Source: Candidatus Aenigmatarchaeota archaeon (GTDB lineage Archaea > Aenigmatarchaeota > Aenigmatarchaeia > CG10238-14 > SpSt-28). Taken from it: 5,044 nucleotides of DNA. How positions within the stretch are numbered: the stretch's first letter is position 1; each line of letters begins with the position of its first letter. The position numbers were made by a program, and so were the translations under genes. Positions 4,380-5,044 of this stretch are shown piece by piece. Where the stretch lies: NCBI GenBank assembly GCA_023256115.1, contig JAGDWU010000062.1, positions 1 to 5,044 of the forward strand, given 5' to 3'. Under the pieces are notes generated by a model. That model made no database searches. It was not told the DNA's origin and saw nothing but the letters and a program-made list of their open reading frames with translations.

Positions 4380-5044
4380 TTTTTGCGGATAAATAACTTT
4401 AACAGTATGTTTTTTCTTTTTCTTTGGCGCGACAGAACCAATTTTTAATGGAGCATTTGCTGAAACAAACTTTGAAACTTTTGGTCTTTTGCTTTTACCT
4501 CCCCATGGATGGTCAACAGCATTCATTTTTGTAGCGCTTACTATTGGCCATCTCTTGTTTCTTGCTTTCATTGCATAATACTTTTTACCAGCTTTCAAAA
4601 ATGGTTTTTCTTTTATTCCGCTAGCCGCTGGAACTCCAACGCTTGCTCTACATCTAGGATCTAATTCAACAATTTTTTTGCTTGGTAATAAAACTTTAAC
4701 GCTATTTTCACTTTTTCCAATTATTATTCCGTAGCAACCTGCGCTTCTGCAATATTTTGGTCCCCTTCCGGGAACATTTTCAATTCCATATATTTTTGTT
4801 CCTTCTGGAATATCTTTTAGCATTAAAACACTTCCTAATGTTGGTTCAGCATTGAAATTAATTATATCTCCAGTTTTTAATCCTTCGGGAGCAATTTGAT
4901 AAAATATTTTGCCATCTTCAAGTTTTACAACTGCTATTGGAACGTTTCTTTCAACTGCATCAACAATATCAATAACTTTTCCATAAATTGGTTGAGTATA
5001 GAAATAATATTGATATTTGCAAAAAAATCTATGAGACGGTGCTC
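4374..5044 (-). CDS. rpl2: 50S ribosomal protein uL2 (L2), 5'-truncated by the window edge
   Basis: uL2 binds 23S rRNA beside the peptidyl-transferase centre and helps join the subunits. An in-frame ATG at 4823 is internal. The reading frame stays open to the right edge and its upstream part matches archaeal uL2: APSHRFF, then IYGKVIDIVDAVERNVPIAV and an EGLKTGDII segment. This gives 222 residues here; by comparison with archaeal uL2 of about 240 residues, roughly the first 15-20 are missing. Visible family blocks include KYCRSAGCYG, LDPRCRASVGV, KPFLKAGKKYYAMKAR and MNAVDHPWGG. The His of VDHP corresponds to the conserved His229 of the E. coli protein. The segment after it is slightly shorter than usual, and the tail has a KKKKKH run. 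Archaeal rpl2 is usually followed by rps19; here it ends against a convergent methyltransferase gene, so it closes its operon. Confidence 0.95.
   Translation of the reverse strand, partial: APSHRFFCKYQYYFYTQPIYGKVIDIVDAVERNVPIAVVKLEDGKIFYQIAPEGLKTGDIINFNAEPTLGSVLMLKDIPEGTKIYGIENVPGRGPKYCRSAGCYGIIIGKSENSVKVLLPSKKIVELDPRCRASVGVPAASGIKEKPFLKAGKKYYAMKARNKRWPIVSATKMNAVDHPWGGKSKRPKVSKFVSANAPLKIGSVAPKKKKKHTVKVIYPQKS
4410..4425 (+). terminator. Probable T-tract terminator of the trm56-NSUN operon
   Basis: T-runs of 6, 5 and 3 (4410-4415, 4417-4421, 4423-4425) begin about 30 bases after the methyltransferase stop, with a T5 also directly after the TGA. There is no clear hairpin, in keeping with archaeal oligo-T termination. 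On the other strand these bases are the lysine codons of the uL2 tail. Confidence 0.45.

Noticed and set aside
4374..4823. uL2 as a complete 149-residue protein starting at the ATG at 4823
   Set aside because: The frame continues upstream to the window edge with clear archaeal uL2 sequence, so the ATG is an internal methionine and the gene is truncated only by the window.
1..5044. tRNA genes, CRISPR repeats, insertion sequences or toxin-antitoxin pairs
   Set aside because: No non-coding gap exceeds 51 bases, and no cloverleaf, spaced direct repeat, transposase motif or toxin fold was seen. The small coupled ORFs do not resemble known toxin-antitoxin families.

Overview
The window is a very AT-rich, gene-dense stretch of an archaeal chromosome. 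The archaeal markers are a tRNA C56 ribose methyltransferase (aTrm56), DUF371, DUF131 and an archaeal-type ribosomal protein uL2. A short helical protein of a type I associate with DPANN genomes, the very short gaps and the rarity of Shine-Dalgarno sequences suggest a reduced DPANN-type archaeon (Woesearchaeota, Pacearchaeota or Nanoarchaeota-like). Genes end in TAA or TGA and every ORF is open under the standard code. The lineage is an inference; the archaeal assignment is firm.

Layout, left to right. A plus-strand helical protein of unknown function (47-439) is followed by a 30-codon GTG ORF that overlaps its stop by 4 bases (436-528). This may be a separate microprotein or the real C-terminus, separated by a one-base indel. 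Converging on it without a gap is a minus-strand pair, DUF131 membrane protein then DUF371 protein (1295 to 529), joined by an ATGA overlap. Divergent from DUF131, with only 6 bases between start codons inside a 12-base perfect palindrome, is a small four-cysteine zinc-ribbon protein (1302-1511). Its 3' end runs 67 bases antisense into the threonyl-tRNA synthetase gene (2926 to 1445). The ThrRS is of the bacterial/crenarchaeal catalytic type, with its editing domain reduced to a remnant. A 51-base divergent promoter region separates it from the plus-strand pair trm56 and a NOL1/NOP2/Sun m5C methyltransferase (2978-4379). That pair converges, with a 6-base overlap, on the 5'-truncated uL2 gene, which runs off the right edge.

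Functionally, most of the window serves translation: tRNA charging (ThrRS), tRNA elbow methylation (Trm56), RNA m5C methylation (NSUN family) and the ribosomal peptidyl-transferase centre (uL2). The DUF371/DUF131 pair, the helical protein and the zinc ribbon have no assigned role. No tRNA, rRNA, CRISPR array, insertion sequence or defence system is visible. The most interesting points are the editing-less ThrRS, the possible split of the first gene, and two places where lysine codons of one gene form the T-tracts that probably terminate the opposing gene. I found no convincing new biological system.
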